A stretch of 64,000 nucleotides of DNA from NCBI RefSeq assembly GCF_020176715.1, contig NZ_JAIVMF010000007.1:124001-188000 (forward strand), given 5' to 3'. The notes under the pieces were generated by a model, which worked only from the letters and a program-made list of their open reading frames with translations, ran no database searches and was not told where the DNA came from. The DNA is from Stappia stellulata (GTDB lineage Bacteria; Pseudomonadota; Alphaproteobacteria; Rhizobiales; Stappiaceae). Both the position numbers and the translations under genes were made by a program. Each line of letters starts with the position of its first letter. The first letter of the stretch is position 1. Shown here piece by piece: positions 7,976 through 16,611 of this stretch.

Positions 7976-9661
7976 ATGAGCCGGGACCCCGCCAGAACAG
8001 GAGCGCGCGTCGTGATACGGTTGAAAGAGATTTCGCTGGCCGGGCTGGTGCTCGGTCTTGTTTTTTTCGCGGTCTCTCTCACGCCCTCGCTCATTCCGCG
8101 CGGGGCGCTGGTGCAGGGCATCCTCGGCGGGCTGGTGATGGCGCTGGGGTATCTCTGCTGGTGGGTGTTGCGGCTGATCTGGCGGTTTGCCGATATGCCG
8201 GAGCCGCATGGCGCGGCGAAACGCTGGCTGCTCGCGGGTATCGGCCTTGGCACGCTGGCGCTGTGCGGCTGGACGCTGCTGTCGAACCTGACCTGGCAGA
8301 ATGACCTGCGCGCCAAGATGGGCATGCCGCTCGCCGACGGTCTGGACCTGATCCCCTTGACGCTTGCGGCGGTCGCGACCTTCTCTGCCTGTTTTGTTGC
8401 CGGCGCCTTCGTCGACTGGCTGGTGCGCCTCGTGCGCGCCCGCCTGTTGAAGGTCATGCCGGAACGCCGCGCCAATGTGCTGGCCCTCGTCGTCGTGGGG
8501 CTGGTCCTCTTCGTCGTCACGCGGGACGGGGTCTACGATCAGGTCGTGACCCGGCTCGATGCAAGCTACGAGACCGCGCAGAAGCTGTTCGACACCGCAC
8601 CGCCGCCGCCCGAAAACCCGGATCTGACCGGCGGCGCCAATTCGCTGATCGACTGGGGCGGTCTGGGAACGCCCGGCCGCAACTACGTTCTCGACGGGCC
8701 GGACGCGGAGGCCATTGCCGCCTTCACCGGCGCGCCGGCGCTCGACCCCATCCGTGTCTATGTGGGCCGCGCCAACGGCGAAACCGCCAAGGAGCGTGCC
8801 GAACTCGCGCTCGCCGAACTCAAGCGGCGGAACGCCTTCGAGCGCAAGGTGCTGGTGGTCGCAAGCCCGACCGGCACCGGCTGGCTCGACCCCGGCAGCC
8901 ACGATCCGCTGGAATACATGCATGGCGGCGACATCGCCACGGTGGCCGTGCAATACTCCTACCTGCAATCGCCGCTGGCGCTGATCCTGGAAACCGACAC
9001 CGGCCTCGACCAGGCGACGGCGCTGCTGGAGACCGTCCACCGCCATTGGCAGACCCTGCCGCCCGACGACCGGCCCCGGCTCTATGTCCACGGTCTGAGC
9101 CTCGGCGCCTGGTCGTCGATGCATGCGACCAACCTCTTCCGCCTGGTCAACGATCCGATCGATGGCGCCTTCTGGGCCGGACCGCCGTTTCCTTCCGCCT
9201 TCTGGCGCTATGTCCAGAACGCGCGGGTCGAGGGCAGCCCCTGGGTGCTGCCGCAAATCGGCGACGGTTCCTTCATCCGCTATGCCAATCATTTCGAGGA
9301 TGCCTCGAGCGGCGCGCCCTGGGGCGGCATGCGCATCGTCTTCCTGCAGTATTCCAGCGATCCCATCGTCTTCTACGAGCCGGCGTCGCTGTGGCGCGCG
9401 CCGCCGTGGATGTCGGATCCGCCGGCGCCGGATGCCTCGGCGCATATGACCTTCATGCCCGTCGTCACGCAATTCCAGCTTGCGCTCGACATGGCGCTGT
9501 CCTTCGGCGCCCCTCCGGGGCACGGCCACGCCTATTATGCGCGCGACTATATCGACCCGTGGGTCCAGGTGAGCGCGCCGGAGGGCTGGACGGCGGCCGA
9601 CACGGACCGGCTCAAGGCCCATTGCGACAACGGCTTCCAGAACGGATGCGACAATGACTGA
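7976..9661 (+). CDS. Membrane-anchored alpha/beta-hydrolase (Abhydrolase_9 type)
   Basis: 561 aa. The first 230 residues hold about four transmembrane helices (LAGLVLGLVFFAVSLTPSLI; a Trp-rich helix; LTLAAVATFSACFVAGAFVD; ALVVVGLVLFVVT), matching the N-terminal membrane domain of this family. The C-terminal half is the catalytic alpha/beta-hydrolase domain, with the nucleophile elbow GLSLG (about 378-382) and a likely acid and His in the last 120 residues. The ATG at 7976 was chosen because it precedes the first helix closely. Substrate unknown. It is followed after 12 bp by a second hydrolase, so they probably form an operon. Confidence 0.85.
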   Translation: MSRDPARTGARVVIRLKEISLAGLVLGLVFFAVSLTPSLIPRGALVQGILGGLVMALGYLCWWVLRLIWRFADMPEPHGAAKRWLLAGIGLGTLALCGWTLLSNLTWQNDLRAKMGMPLADGLDLIPLTLAAVATFSACFVAGAFVDWLVRLVRARLLKVMPERRANVLALVVVGLVLFVVTRDGVYDQVVTRLDASYETAQKLFDTAPPPPENPDLTGGANSLIDWGGLGTPGRNYVLDGPDAEAIAAFTGAPALDPIRVYVGRANGETAKERAELALAELKRRNAFERKVLVVASPTGTGWLDPGSHDPLEYMHGGDIATVAVQYSYLQSPLALILETDTGLDQATALLETVHRHWQTLPPDDRPRLYVHGLSLGAWSSMHATNLFRLVNDPIDGAFWAGPPFPSAFWRYVQNARVEGSPWVLPQIGDGSFIRYANHFEDASSGAPWGGMRIVFLQYSSDPIVFYEPASLWRAPPWMSDPPAPDASAHMTFMPVVTQFQLALDMALSFGAPPGHGHAYYARDYIDPWVQVSAPEGWTAADTDRLKAHCDNGFQNGCDND

Positions 9662-9673
9662 CCGGACCCGGGC

Positions 9674-10534
9674 ATGAGGCGCTGGCTGATCGGGGGCGGT
9701 ATTGTCGTCGTGCTGATCGCGGCGGCACTTGCGGTGAACGGCTTTCGCGGGCGTCTCGGCTGGACGGCCAATCCGCAGACGCCGCAAGAGATCGCCGCGC
9801 TGATCGCTCCCGCCATGCGCTGGACGCTGCCTGAAGGCGAAGGGCCGCATCCGGTCGCGTTGCTGCTGTCGGGCTGCGACGGCCCGCGCACCAACCTCGA
9901 CCGGCTGGCCGTGGAGCTGGCGGACGCGGGCTGGGCCTCCGTCCTCGTCGACAGCCACGGGCCGCGCGGTCTCGACGAGGCACAGCTCTGGCGGCTGGTC
10001 TGTGCCGGGCAGCTGCTGAACGGCACGGAGCGCGCCGCCGATATCGCCGTGACGCTCGCCAGCTTGCGCGACCGCCCGGAGATCGATGCGTCCCGCGTCG
10101 TCCTGATCGGCGTCTCCCACGGCGGCTGGACAACGCTTGATTATCTCGCCATGGCCCGCGCCGGCACGCTGCCGCCGCTCTTGACCGAATGGCCGGAGGA
10201 AATCGCCGCCGACCCGCTGGCCGGGATCCGGGGCACCGTTCTCTATTATCCCTATTGCGGCCCGGCGAGCCTCGGCGCCTCGGCGCCGTTGCCGTCGGAA
10301 TTGTCCTATCGGTTCCTGCTGGTGGAGGGCGATGCCATCGCCGGCGAGCGGTCCTGTCTGACGGTGGCGGGGCGGCTTCTGGCGGAAAAGGCCGATGTCG
10401 CCGTCACTCTCTACAAGGGCGTGACGCACGGCTTCGATGTCCGGGAAAAATCCTTCCTGAGCCCGCTGGAGTTCGACCCGGCCACCACGGAAGCCGCGAT
10501 CACCGCCACGCTGGAGTTCCTCGGCCCGCCGTGA
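9674..10534 (+). CDS. Dienelactone-hydrolase-like alpha/beta hydrolase
   Basis: 286 aa with an N-terminal membrane anchor or uncleaved signal (MRRWLIGGGIVVVLIAAALAV). The catalytic domain has the oxyanion-side ALLLSGCDG, the nucleophile elbow GVSHGGW, and the His in YKGVTHGFDV, all in dienelactone-hydrolase order. It probably acts on an ester in or beyond the inner membrane. It lies 12 bp behind the membrane hydrolase and is likely co-transcribed with it. Confidence 0.8.
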   Translation: MRRWLIGGGIVVVLIAAALAVNGFRGRLGWTANPQTPQEIAALIAPAMRWTLPEGEGPHPVALLLSGCDGPRTNLDRLAVELADAGWASVLVDSHGPRGLDEAQLWRLVCAGQLLNGTERAADIAVTLASLRDRPEIDASRVVLIGVSHGGWTTLDYLAMARAGTLPPLLTEWPEEIAADPLAGIRGTVLYYPYCGPASLGASAPLPSELSYRFLLVEGDAIAGERSCLTVAGRLLAEKADVAVTLYKGVTHGFDVREKSFLSPLEFDPATTEAAITATLEFLGPP

Positions 10535-10674
10535 GGCCGGCTGGCGGGGAGGGGCGAAGCGACAACGAATCATGCGCCTTGACGCGCACCGCTGACCCGG
10601 TCGTGACCGGGACCGGGGCAGGCATCGCTCATCCGCGTCCAAAGCTGCTATGAAGGGCGCAGACTGATTCCTCC

Positions 10675-12486
10675 ATGCTGAAGACGATGACCGCCAACAC
10701 CCTCGAAATCCTCAGATCCGTTTACGGTTACGACTCCTTCCGCGGGCTGCAGGCCGCTATCGTCGACCATGTCGCAGGCGGCCGGAACGCCTTCGTGCTG
10801 ATGCCGACCGGCGGCGGCAAGTCGCTCTGCTACCAGATCCCGGCGCTTGCCAGGCCCGGCATGGGCCTCGTCGTGTCGCCGCTTCTGGCGCTGATGGCGG
10901 ACCAGGTCGCGGCGCTGCGGCAGGCGGGCGTGCGGGCGGCTGCGCTCAATTCCGACTTGCCGGCCGAGGAGCGCGGCGCGCTGTGGCGCGACATCCATGC
11001 CGGTGCAGTGGACCTTTTGTACGCGGCGCCCGAAACGGTCTTGCGCCCCGAGGTCCTGAACCAGCTCGAACGCACGCATCTGTCGGTGATCGCCATCGAC
11101 GAGGCTCATTGCCTGTCGCAATGGGGGCACGACTTCCGCCCCTCCTACCGCCAGCTCGACGCGCTGGTCCGGCGGTTTCCCGGCACGCCGCGCATGGCGC
11201 TGACGGCAACCGCCGACGAGCCGACGCGCGCGGAAATCCTCGCCCATCTCGACATCGCCGGCACCGACGCCTTTATCGCCGGTTTCGACCGTCCCAACAT
11301 CCGCTATGCGATCAAGGAAAAGGACAATCCGCGCGCGCAGCTCAAGGACTTCCTGAAGCGCCATGCGAACGAGAGCGGCATCGTCTACTGCCTGTCGAAA
11401 CGCAAGACCGAGGAAACCGCGGCCTGGCTGTGCGACCAGGGCCATGAGGCGCTCGCCTATCACGCCGGCATGGACAAGGCGGTGCGCGAGGCCAATCAGG
11501 CGCGGTTCCAGCACGGCGAGGCGGTGATCATGGTCGCCACCATCGCCTTCGGCATGGGGATCGACAAGCCCGACGTGCGCTTCGTCGCCCATCTCGACCT
11601 GCCGGGAAGCATCGAGGCCTTCTATCAGGAGACGGGCCGGGCCGGACGCGACGGCCTGCCGTCCGACACGCTGATGCTCTACGGGTCCGACGATATCGCG
11701 CTGCGCAGCCGGTTCATCGAGGAGTCGGATGCGCCCGACACCCGCAAACGCATGGAGCGGCAGAAGCTCGACGCGCTGCTGGGGCTGGCCGAGACGGCGG
11801 GCTGCCGTCGGCAGGCGCTGTTGTCCTATTTCGGCGACACTTGCGCGCCCTGCGGCAATTGCGATACCTGCGAGGAACCGCCGGAACTCTTCGACGGCAC
11901 GATCGCCGCACAGAAGGTGCTATCCTGCATCTACCGGACCGGCGAACGCTTCGGGCAGGCCTATGTCGTCGATGTCCTGCTCGGCGTCGAGAACGAGCGC
12001 ATCGCCCAGTTCGGCCACGACAGCATCTCCACCTACGGCATCGGGACCGAGCACGACAAGGCGACATGGCGGGCGATCCTGCGCCAGCTGATCGCGTTGC
12101 GTCTCGTCAATGTCGATCTTGCCGGTCACGGCGGTCTGTCGATCGCGCCTCAGGGGCGCGAGTTCCTGCGCGAGAAGCCGACCTTGATGCTGCGCGTGCC
12201 GCCGCCGCCCAAGGCTCGCCGCCGCGCGGCGGTGTCCGACGCGCTTCGCGCCGCCATTTCCGACACGGATCGCCTGTTGTTCGAAGCCCTGAGGCACACG
12301 CGCACGGAGCTTGCCCGGGCGCAGAACGTGCCGCCCTATGTGATCTTTCACGACAGGACGCTTGTCGAACTCGCGACCACGAAGCCGGCCTCAACCGCGG
12401 AAATGGCGACCGTGCCCGGTGTCGGCAAGGCGAAGCTGGAGCGCTACGGCCCGGCCTTCCTCACGGTCATCGCGGAACATGCCTGA
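10675..12486 (+). CDS. recQ: ATP-dependent DNA helicase RecQ
   Basis: 603 aa, the normal RecQ length. Domains in order: DEAH helicase with Walker A PTGGGKS (about 43-49), IDEAHCLSQWGHDFRPSY (about 141-158) and motif VI QETGRAGRDG; the RQC zinc site CRRQALLSYF...CAPCGNCDTC (about 379-401); a winged helix; and a C-terminal HRDC domain with FHDRTLVELA and MATVPGVGKAKLERYG. It unwinds recombination and replication-fork structures 3' to 5'. It is the last intact host gene before the mobile region. Confidence 0.96.
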   Translation: MLKTMTANTLEILRSVYGYDSFRGLQAAIVDHVAGGRNAFVLMPTGGGKSLCYQIPALARPGMGLVVSPLLALMADQVAALRQAGVRAAALNSDLPAEERGALWRDIHAGAVDLLYAAPETVLRPEVLNQLERTHLSVIAIDEAHCLSQWGHDFRPSYRQLDALVRRFPGTPRMALTATADEPTRAEILAHLDIAGTDAFIAGFDRPNIRYAIKEKDNPRAQLKDFLKRHANESGIVYCLSKRKTEETAAWLCDQGHEALAYHAGMDKAVREANQARFQHGEAVIMVATIAFGMGIDKPDVRFVAHLDLPGSIEAFYQETGRAGRDGLPSDTLMLYGSDDIALRSRFIEESDAPDTRKRMERQKLDALLGLAETAGCRRQALLSYFGDTCAPCGNCDTCEEPPELFDGTIAAQKVLSCIYRTGERFGQAYVVDVLLGVENERIAQFGHDSISTYGIGTEHDKATWRAILRQLIALRLVNVDLAGHGGLSIAPQGREFLREKPTLMLRVPPPPKARRRAAVSDALRAAISDTDRLLFEALRHTRTELARAQNVPPYVIFHDRTLVELATTKPASTAEMATVPGVGKAKLERYGPAFLTVIAEHA

Positions 12487-12569
12487 CGCCGGACCCATTC
12501 GACCTTGCGCGCCGCCCCTGTCTCGGGGGCGCTGGTGTCGACGTCGCGAGGCTGGAAAAATGCCCGACC

Positions 12570-12611
12570 TGAGAGATAGGTGACAGAACGTTCCGGACAC
12601 ATAGGTAACAC
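12570..12611 (+). repeat. IS481 left inverted repeat
   Basis: Reads TGAGAGATAGGTGACAG... and ends near ACATAGGTAACAC. It aligns over about 40 nt with the reverse complement of 58655-58698. Both contain two copies of the ATAGGT-[GA]AC motif typical of IS481 ends. Confidence 0.75.
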
Positions 12612-12635
12612 TTTCCGCTTTTTCGGGAGGTGTCG

Positions 12636-13588
12636 ATGCCGTGGCAAGAGGTGTCCAAAGTGGAGGAACGTCTTCGTTTCGTCGCGCGTCTTCTTGATGG
12701 AGAAGGCATGAGTGGGGTGTGTCGCGATTTCGGTATTTCCCGCAAGACCGGCTACAAGATCTGGAACCGTTATCGGCGGGACGGGATGGACGCCTTGTGC
12801 GACCGGACCCGCCGTCCGGTGCGCTACGCCAACCAGCTGCCGGAGCAGGTTGAGCGCCTGATCGTCGCCACGCGGCAGGACAAGCCCCATTGGGGTGCGC
12901 GCAAGATCCGGGAGGTGCTCGTGCGCAAGCTGGCCGGCGATGTGCGCATTCCGGCGCAAAGCACGGTGCATGCGGTTCTGGACCGGCACGGCCTTGTCAG
13001 CAGAGCCCGCAAGAGGCGGCGCGCCAACAAGGCTGCAGGCACGCCTCTTTCGGCCGGTCTTGCCCCAAACGATCTTTGGGCCGCGGATTTCAAGGGCGAA
13101 TTCAAGCTGGGCAACCGGCTCTACTGTTACCCTTTGACGGTCACCGATCATGCGTCCCGCTATCTTCTGAGCTGCGAGGCCTTTGACTCAACGAAGGAAA
13201 GGCCGGTCCTGGACGCCTTTCTCGCCCTGTTCAAAGAGCGCGGATTGCCCTGTGCGATCCGGACGGACAACGGCTTGCCGTTCGCCTCGCCGAACGGGCT
13301 CTACAATCTGTCGAAACTCTCGGTGTGGTGGCTGCGCCTGGGCATCGGGATCGAGCGCATCAAGCCAGGTCATCCCCAGCAGAACGGCCGTCACGAGCGC
13401 ATGCATCTGACCCTCAAGAAGGAGGCCACGCGGCCTCCCGGCATGAACAGCCTGCAGCAGCAGGCCAAATTCGATGCTTTCGTGAGGGAGTTCAATGACG
13501 AACGGCCCCATGAAGCGCTCGCCATGAAGACGCCCGCGGAAGTCTACACAGCATCATCGAGGCAATATCGGGGACTGCCGGACCTGGA
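12636..13588 (+). pseudogene. IS481 transposase, N-terminal part (disrupted by prophage)
   Basis: The first 317 or so residues of an IS481-family DDE transposase. A helix-turn-helix region (GMSGVCRDFGISRKTGYKIW) is followed by an rve catalytic core, with D in LWAADFKGEF, D in AIRTDNGLPFAS and E in QNGRHERMH. It reads up to ...RGLPDLD, where the prophage begins. Past that point the frame runs into phage end DNA. An in-frame GTG at 12630 is an alternative start. The C-terminal 75 codons are at 58435-58660. The split removes only the C-terminus but should inactivate the gene. Confidence 0.9.
13584..13588. repeat. Prophage target-site duplication, left copy (CTGGA)
   Basis: CTGGA directly flanks the phage end here and again at 58430-58434. 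The sequence fits the Mu target preference N-Y-(G/C)-R-N. Confidence 0.92.
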
Positions 13589-13634
13589 TGTAGCGCGCAA
13601 AAACAAATGGCACTGCGCGCAAGATCAAATGGCA
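13589..13634. promoter_or_regulatory. Phage R end with two transposase-binding repeats
   Basis: Two copies of a 20-bp motif, GCGCGCAAAAACAAATGGCA (13593-13612) and GCGCGCAAGATCAAATGGCA (13615-13634), start exactly 22 bp apart. The same motif recurs twice at the other end in inverse orientation. This matches Mu attR, where R1 and R2 abut at 22-bp spacing. No clear R3 was found. Confidence 0.85.
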
Positions 13635-13682
13635 ACCGATTTCGGGTCGGGAAGCGCTATTTGAAGGCCGCTCAAACCAACT

Positions 13683-14000
13683 TCAATCGATGATCCCTTC
13701 TGCCCTCATGATCCGCTCGGCAAGTCCGCAGTGAGAGCTGCCCGGTTGATGGCGGATGAATGCCCCCTGTGACACAGCCCGTTCAATCGCGCCCCATGTC
13801 ACAGGCTCCAGTGCGTCGTATTTGATGAAGTAGGCTTCCAGGCGATCGGTATCGATATCGATCCGGCAATGATCCGCCGCCCCCAGATAGAACGCGACCG
13901 TCTCCAGCCGTTTCATGGTGGTGGCGTCGGGCATGGCGAACAGGCTCGATGCGCTCAGAACCAAGCCGGTGGCTGCTGCAATTATCGATCGGCAAATCAT
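13683..14000 (-). CDS. Small exported protein at the phage R end
   Basis: 105 aa with a signal peptide (MICRSIIAAATGLVLSASSLFA). The mature part of about 83 aa has two Cys (in DHCRID and SSHCGL) that could form a disulfide in the periplasm, and a motif LGAADHCRIDIDTDRL. No family is recognised with confidence. It lies outside the structural genes and beyond the Com operon, a usual place for genes expressed in the lysogen. A lysogenic-conversion role is possible but is inference. Confidence 0.6.
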   Translation of the reverse strand: MICRSIIAAATGLVLSASSLFAMPDATTMKRLETVAFYLGAADHCRIDIDTDRLEAYFIKYDALEPVTWGAIERAVSQGAFIRHQPGSSHCGLAERIMRAEGIID

Positions 14001-14107
14001 GGTCTCGTCGGTCCTTGCGCAATGTCGGGACTGTACAGCCTGTCAATCAAGAGATCCTCTCACGACCACTGACTCTGTCGCAAGATCCTCCCGTCCAAGA
14101 GTTTGAT

Positions 14108-14761
14108 CTAGGCGGGAGGACACGGGTTGATCTCGGGCGTGATGATCCACCCGCCAAAGTCGGCGAAGCGGAACACCTCGATCGCTGGATCTATTTCCCG
14201 GCGGTCGATCGGCCTTTGAACGCCAATCAGCTTCATCTCTTTTTCGGCCACGTCATGCGGGGTTGCGCCCGACTGCAGCTTGTTGTGCCAGGTGAGCCGG
14301 GCGAGCACCGTGCCCTCGTAGCCTGGCGCGGTCACGCTCTTGTCGAAGACGATGATGCACCCACCTGGTTTAAGGCTCGCCCTGAGATGGGCGAGCAACT
14401 TCAATCGTTGTGAGACCGGCAGAAACATGAGGGTGAGAAACAGGATCGCAACGTCGAAAGGCTGATAGTCGAACGTTGCCGCATCTGCACAGATCGCGGT
14501 TCCCGGAGCCTGATAGGCCCGAACCATGTCGGGGCACTCATCAAGGGCAATGAGCTGCGCATGCCGTTCCTCCAAGACACCAGCCAGCGCTCGGCCGACA
14601 TTCCCGGTGGAACATCCGATATCGTAGACAAGCCCACCTTTCGGGATGTAGTGCCTCGCGATCAGAGCCGCCGCATCCGATGCCAGTTCGTACCAGGGCA
14701 GTTGCTCACGGACGTGCGCATCAAAAGCCCCTTCAAACCCCCGAAACGTCCAATCCGTCAT
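14108..14761 (-). CDS. CmoA-like class I SAM-dependent enzyme
   Basis: 217 aa. It has a Rossmann SAM-binding motif VYDIGCSTGN (about 43-52), an acidic strand end IALDE, and LFLTLMFLPVSQRLKLLAHL followed by LKPGG. By eye the whole layout follows CmoA (carboxy-SAM synthase): DWTF at the start, P-x-Y, VYD[IL]GCS, [FL]TL-x-FL, and the C-terminal helices. The position matching the Arg that contacts the carboxylate in CmoA does not look like Arg, so it may be an ordinary methyltransferase. There is no DPPY/NPPF motif, so it is not a standard base N-methylase. Start overlaps the upstream stop by 4 nt (ATGA). Last gene of the Com operon. Confidence 0.7.
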   Translation of the reverse strand: MTDWTFRGFEGAFDAHVREQLPWYELASDAAALIARHYIPKGGLVYDIGCSTGNVGRALAGVLEERHAQLIALDECPDMVRAYQAPGTAICADAATFDYQPFDVAILFLTLMFLPVSQRLKLLAHLRASLKPGGCIIVFDKSVTAPGYEGTVLARLTWHNKLQSGATPHDVAEKEMKLIGVQRPIDRREIDPAIEVFRFADFGGWIITPEINPCPPA

Positions 14762-16230
14762 AGCGCAACTCCCAACCGCTTGCTGAATGCGGCAAGCGCC
14801 TCTTCAACCAGCCCCATGCGGCCGTCCGCATAGGGAAGATCAAACTCGAACTCCAAAGCCTTGCGGAGCCGAGCCGGATTGACAGGATGCGGGTGTTGGC
14901 AGACCGCAGTCACGTTGTTGATGTGTTCGCCGATCGTCACCGCGCCGAAGTGCCTCTCGAAGAGCGCTTCAAACTCAGACGGCTGAAAGTACTTCTGGAT
15001 CTTGGGATCAGCGTTCAGTTCGGAGACGGCAAGCCCCGGTTCGTCGCTCAACACAAAACGGGCACTGCGCGAAGAGGTTTCGCCCAAGCCGATCCCGGTC
15101 GAGCATTCCTTCCAATTCGGATCCTTGCGAGATCGCGCGGCGGCGAACAAGGTCGTGTCCGGTGAGCAAAGGGCCGCGCAGATCGTCACGACGTGCGCCC
15201 GGTCGGTCTCAAACGGAACGCTGTTCAAGACGCTGGAGAGCATCACCGACGAGAATGGCAATTGCTGCGAGACAGCTTTCAAAAAGCGGAAGGCTGATCG
15301 ACGGCCTGCCGTGACCGTCGGCTTCTTCCCCGACGCCCGATAGGGTTCAAAGGTCGTGACCTTCACGCCAATCTTTCGAAGTATTCGGGCTTCATCGCCC
15401 TGGCCGGCTCCAAAGTCGAGCAGGCGCTCGCCGTACAGCGCTCTCAACTCCTTGCGGTGTTTCCCAATGGAGAAGTCGCGGCAGCGCTTGACGCCGAACG
15501 CAAACAGGTAGCCGCTTCCAAGCGATCGGCGACGCTGGCGCGCGCGCCGAAAGGCATTGTTGCGCAGGACATCCTTGAACCCATCGGAGAAGCTGAAGTC
15601 CATGCTGAGTTTGTTCAGCGTGAACCGCGCCAGTTCGGCGTCCTGATCGGGCTTGAGCACAACGCAGTCGATCATGTCCTGCCGACGCGCCGAGGCTTCC
15701 TGTAGTCGGCCAATTCCGTTCAAGACATCGCCACCCGGTGTGATGACAATCGGCATTTGGACATTGTAGGCCGCGAGCTGCCGGGCCGCATTGGCGGCGT
15801 AGCGTTCGAACCTGTCCACATTGCGCGAGAGCAGCTCCCCGACACTCCATTGCTCCATCGTCAAACAGGGATACGGATCGGGCGCGTCGGGCAGGTCCTG
15901 AAGCCGAAAGAAGAGGTCCTCGATCGGAAGCCTGCTGTGATCCGTGTCCGTCAGCCGAAAGTCGTTTGTGGCCCGATTGAATGTGAGGTTCACACCGTGG
16001 GCGTCGCGCTCGTCTTTCTGACGAAAGACGACCGGCAGTTGCCACCCAAGTTGACGAGCAGCGACGGCGCGCTGATGCCCTGAGAGAATCACACCGGCCT
16101 TGGTCGCGTAGAGGGGAAGCAGGAAGCCAAACTTCTCCAACGAGAGCCGGACCAGTTCCAGCCTTGCAGGGTCTGTTTTGCGGGGATTGTTCGGGTCTGC
16201 GACGACGGTTTCGGGGGAGACGAGTTCCAT
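14758..16230 (-). CDS. Double ParB-like domain fused to SAM-methyltransferase fold
   Basis: 490 aa. Residues about 1-75 are a ParB/sulfiredoxin-like domain: DPNNPRKTD, then GVILSGHQRAVAARQLGW. A second, more divergent ParB-type box, VLNGIGRLQEASARRQDMI, lies near 170-190. From about 265 there is a class I SAM-binding domain beginning LLDFGAGQGDEARIL, with VTTFEPY as the next acidic strand. No DPPY/NPPF catalytic motif is visible, so it is not a classical DNA base methylase. It is coupled to its neighbours on both sides (1-nt and 4-nt overlaps) behind a Com homologue. I infer a phage DNA-modification role; the chemistry is unknown. Confidence 0.75.
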   Translation of the reverse strand: MELVSPETVVADPNNPRKTDPARLELVRLSLEKFGFLLPLYATKAGVILSGHQRAVAARQLGWQLPVVFRQKDERDAHGVNLTFNRATNDFRLTDTDHSRLPIEDLFFRLQDLPDAPDPYPCLTMEQWSVGELLSRNVDRFERYAANAARQLAAYNVQMPIVITPGGDVLNGIGRLQEASARRQDMIDCVVLKPDQDAELARFTLNKLSMDFSFSDGFKDVLRNNAFRRARQRRRSLGSGYLFAFGVKRCRDFSIGKHRKELRALYGERLLDFGAGQGDEARILRKIGVKVTTFEPYRASGKKPTVTAGRRSAFRFLKAVSQQLPFSSVMLSSVLNSVPFETDRAHVVTICAALCSPDTTLFAAARSRKDPNWKECSTGIGLGETSSRSARFVLSDEPGLAVSELNADPKIQKYFQPSEFEALFERHFGAVTIGEHINNVTAVCQHPHPVNPARLRKALEFEFDLPYADGRMGLVEEALAAFSKRLGVAL

Positions 16231-16436
16231 CACAGGCCGAGCCTCCGCTTGACTTCCGCCACCATGTCTTCACGCGCGAACCCGACCTCGGCCGCCAGCT
16301 CCTTCTCCCATTTCTCGAACCTGTCCCTATCCAGTTTGAACACATGCGGCCCAACCCGGATGGTCGCCATCGGTGGGGTTGAGCAAACGTCATAGTCGTG
16401 AGGATGCTTCTTAGAAGTTCCGGCCATTTTGAGCAT
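16230..16436 (-). CDS. Small protein between com and the ParB fusion
   Basis: 68 aa from ATG 16436, or 65 aa from ATG 16427. The C-terminal half is charged and helical (FEKWEKELAAEVGFAREDMV). No family recognised. It overlaps the end of com by 26 nt, as Mu mom overlaps com, and its stop overlaps the next start by 1 nt. Neither start has a good ribosome-binding site at proper distance. That would fit translation that depends on Com, as for mom in Mu, but this is inference. Confidence 0.65.
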   Translation of the reverse strand: MLKMAGTSKKHPHDYDVCSTPPMATIRVGPHVFKLDRDRFEKWEKELAAEVGFAREDMVAEVKRRLGL

Positions 16437-16611
16437 TAATCCCGTTTTTGCGCTCCTGGCGCTCGGGTTGGGGCTCGACAGGCCTCAAGGCATTGATCGT
16501 GCCGCATCGCGGGCACTTGATTTCGATCGTGTCAGATATCGCGCGCGGTGCCGCTTTCATCAAGAGACGACGGCAGCTCGCGCATCGGATGGACTCCACG
16601 TTGTACCTCAC
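16411..16611 (-). CDS. com: Com-like zinc-finger translational regulator
   Basis: 66 aa from GTG. It has the Com signature IRCASCRRLLMKA, a spacer, then IEIKCPRCGTIN: two CxxC knuckles expected to bind zinc. Mu Com has the same arrangement at the same place (phage right end) and activates translation of mom by binding its mRNA. Here no mom follows. The genes after it are a small protein, the ParB/SAM fusion and the CmoA-like enzyme. The C-terminal 25 residues are Gln/Arg/Asn-rich. The start is preceded by a hairpin that includes the only purine-rich stretch nearby. Confidence 0.88.
   Translation of the reverse strand: MRYNVESIRCASCRRLLMKAAPRAISDTIEIKCPRCGTINALRPVEPQPERQERKNGINAQNGRNF

Larger units (their letters stand above)
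12570..13588 (+). mobile_element. IS481-family insertion sequence, left part (interrupted)
   Basis: Left part of an IS481-type element, with a left inverted repeat and 953 nt of its transposase gene. The right part lies at 58430-58698, 45 kb away, because the Mu-like prophage has inserted into it. The two parts together give an element of about 1.28 kb. I could not define its own target duplication. Confidence 0.85.

Noticed and set aside
7964..10642. 892-aa open frame on the minus strand
   Set aside because: It is an antisense shadow of two clear hydrolase genes. Its translation is rich in Arg, His, Gln and Gly with no domain, as expected for shadows in GC-rich DNA.
14108..14761. Host cmoA gene
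   Set aside because: It lies inside the prophage and is coupled to the ParB/SAM fusion. There is no cmoB next to it, and a likely key residue differs. It is better treated as a phage gene with a CmoA-like fold.
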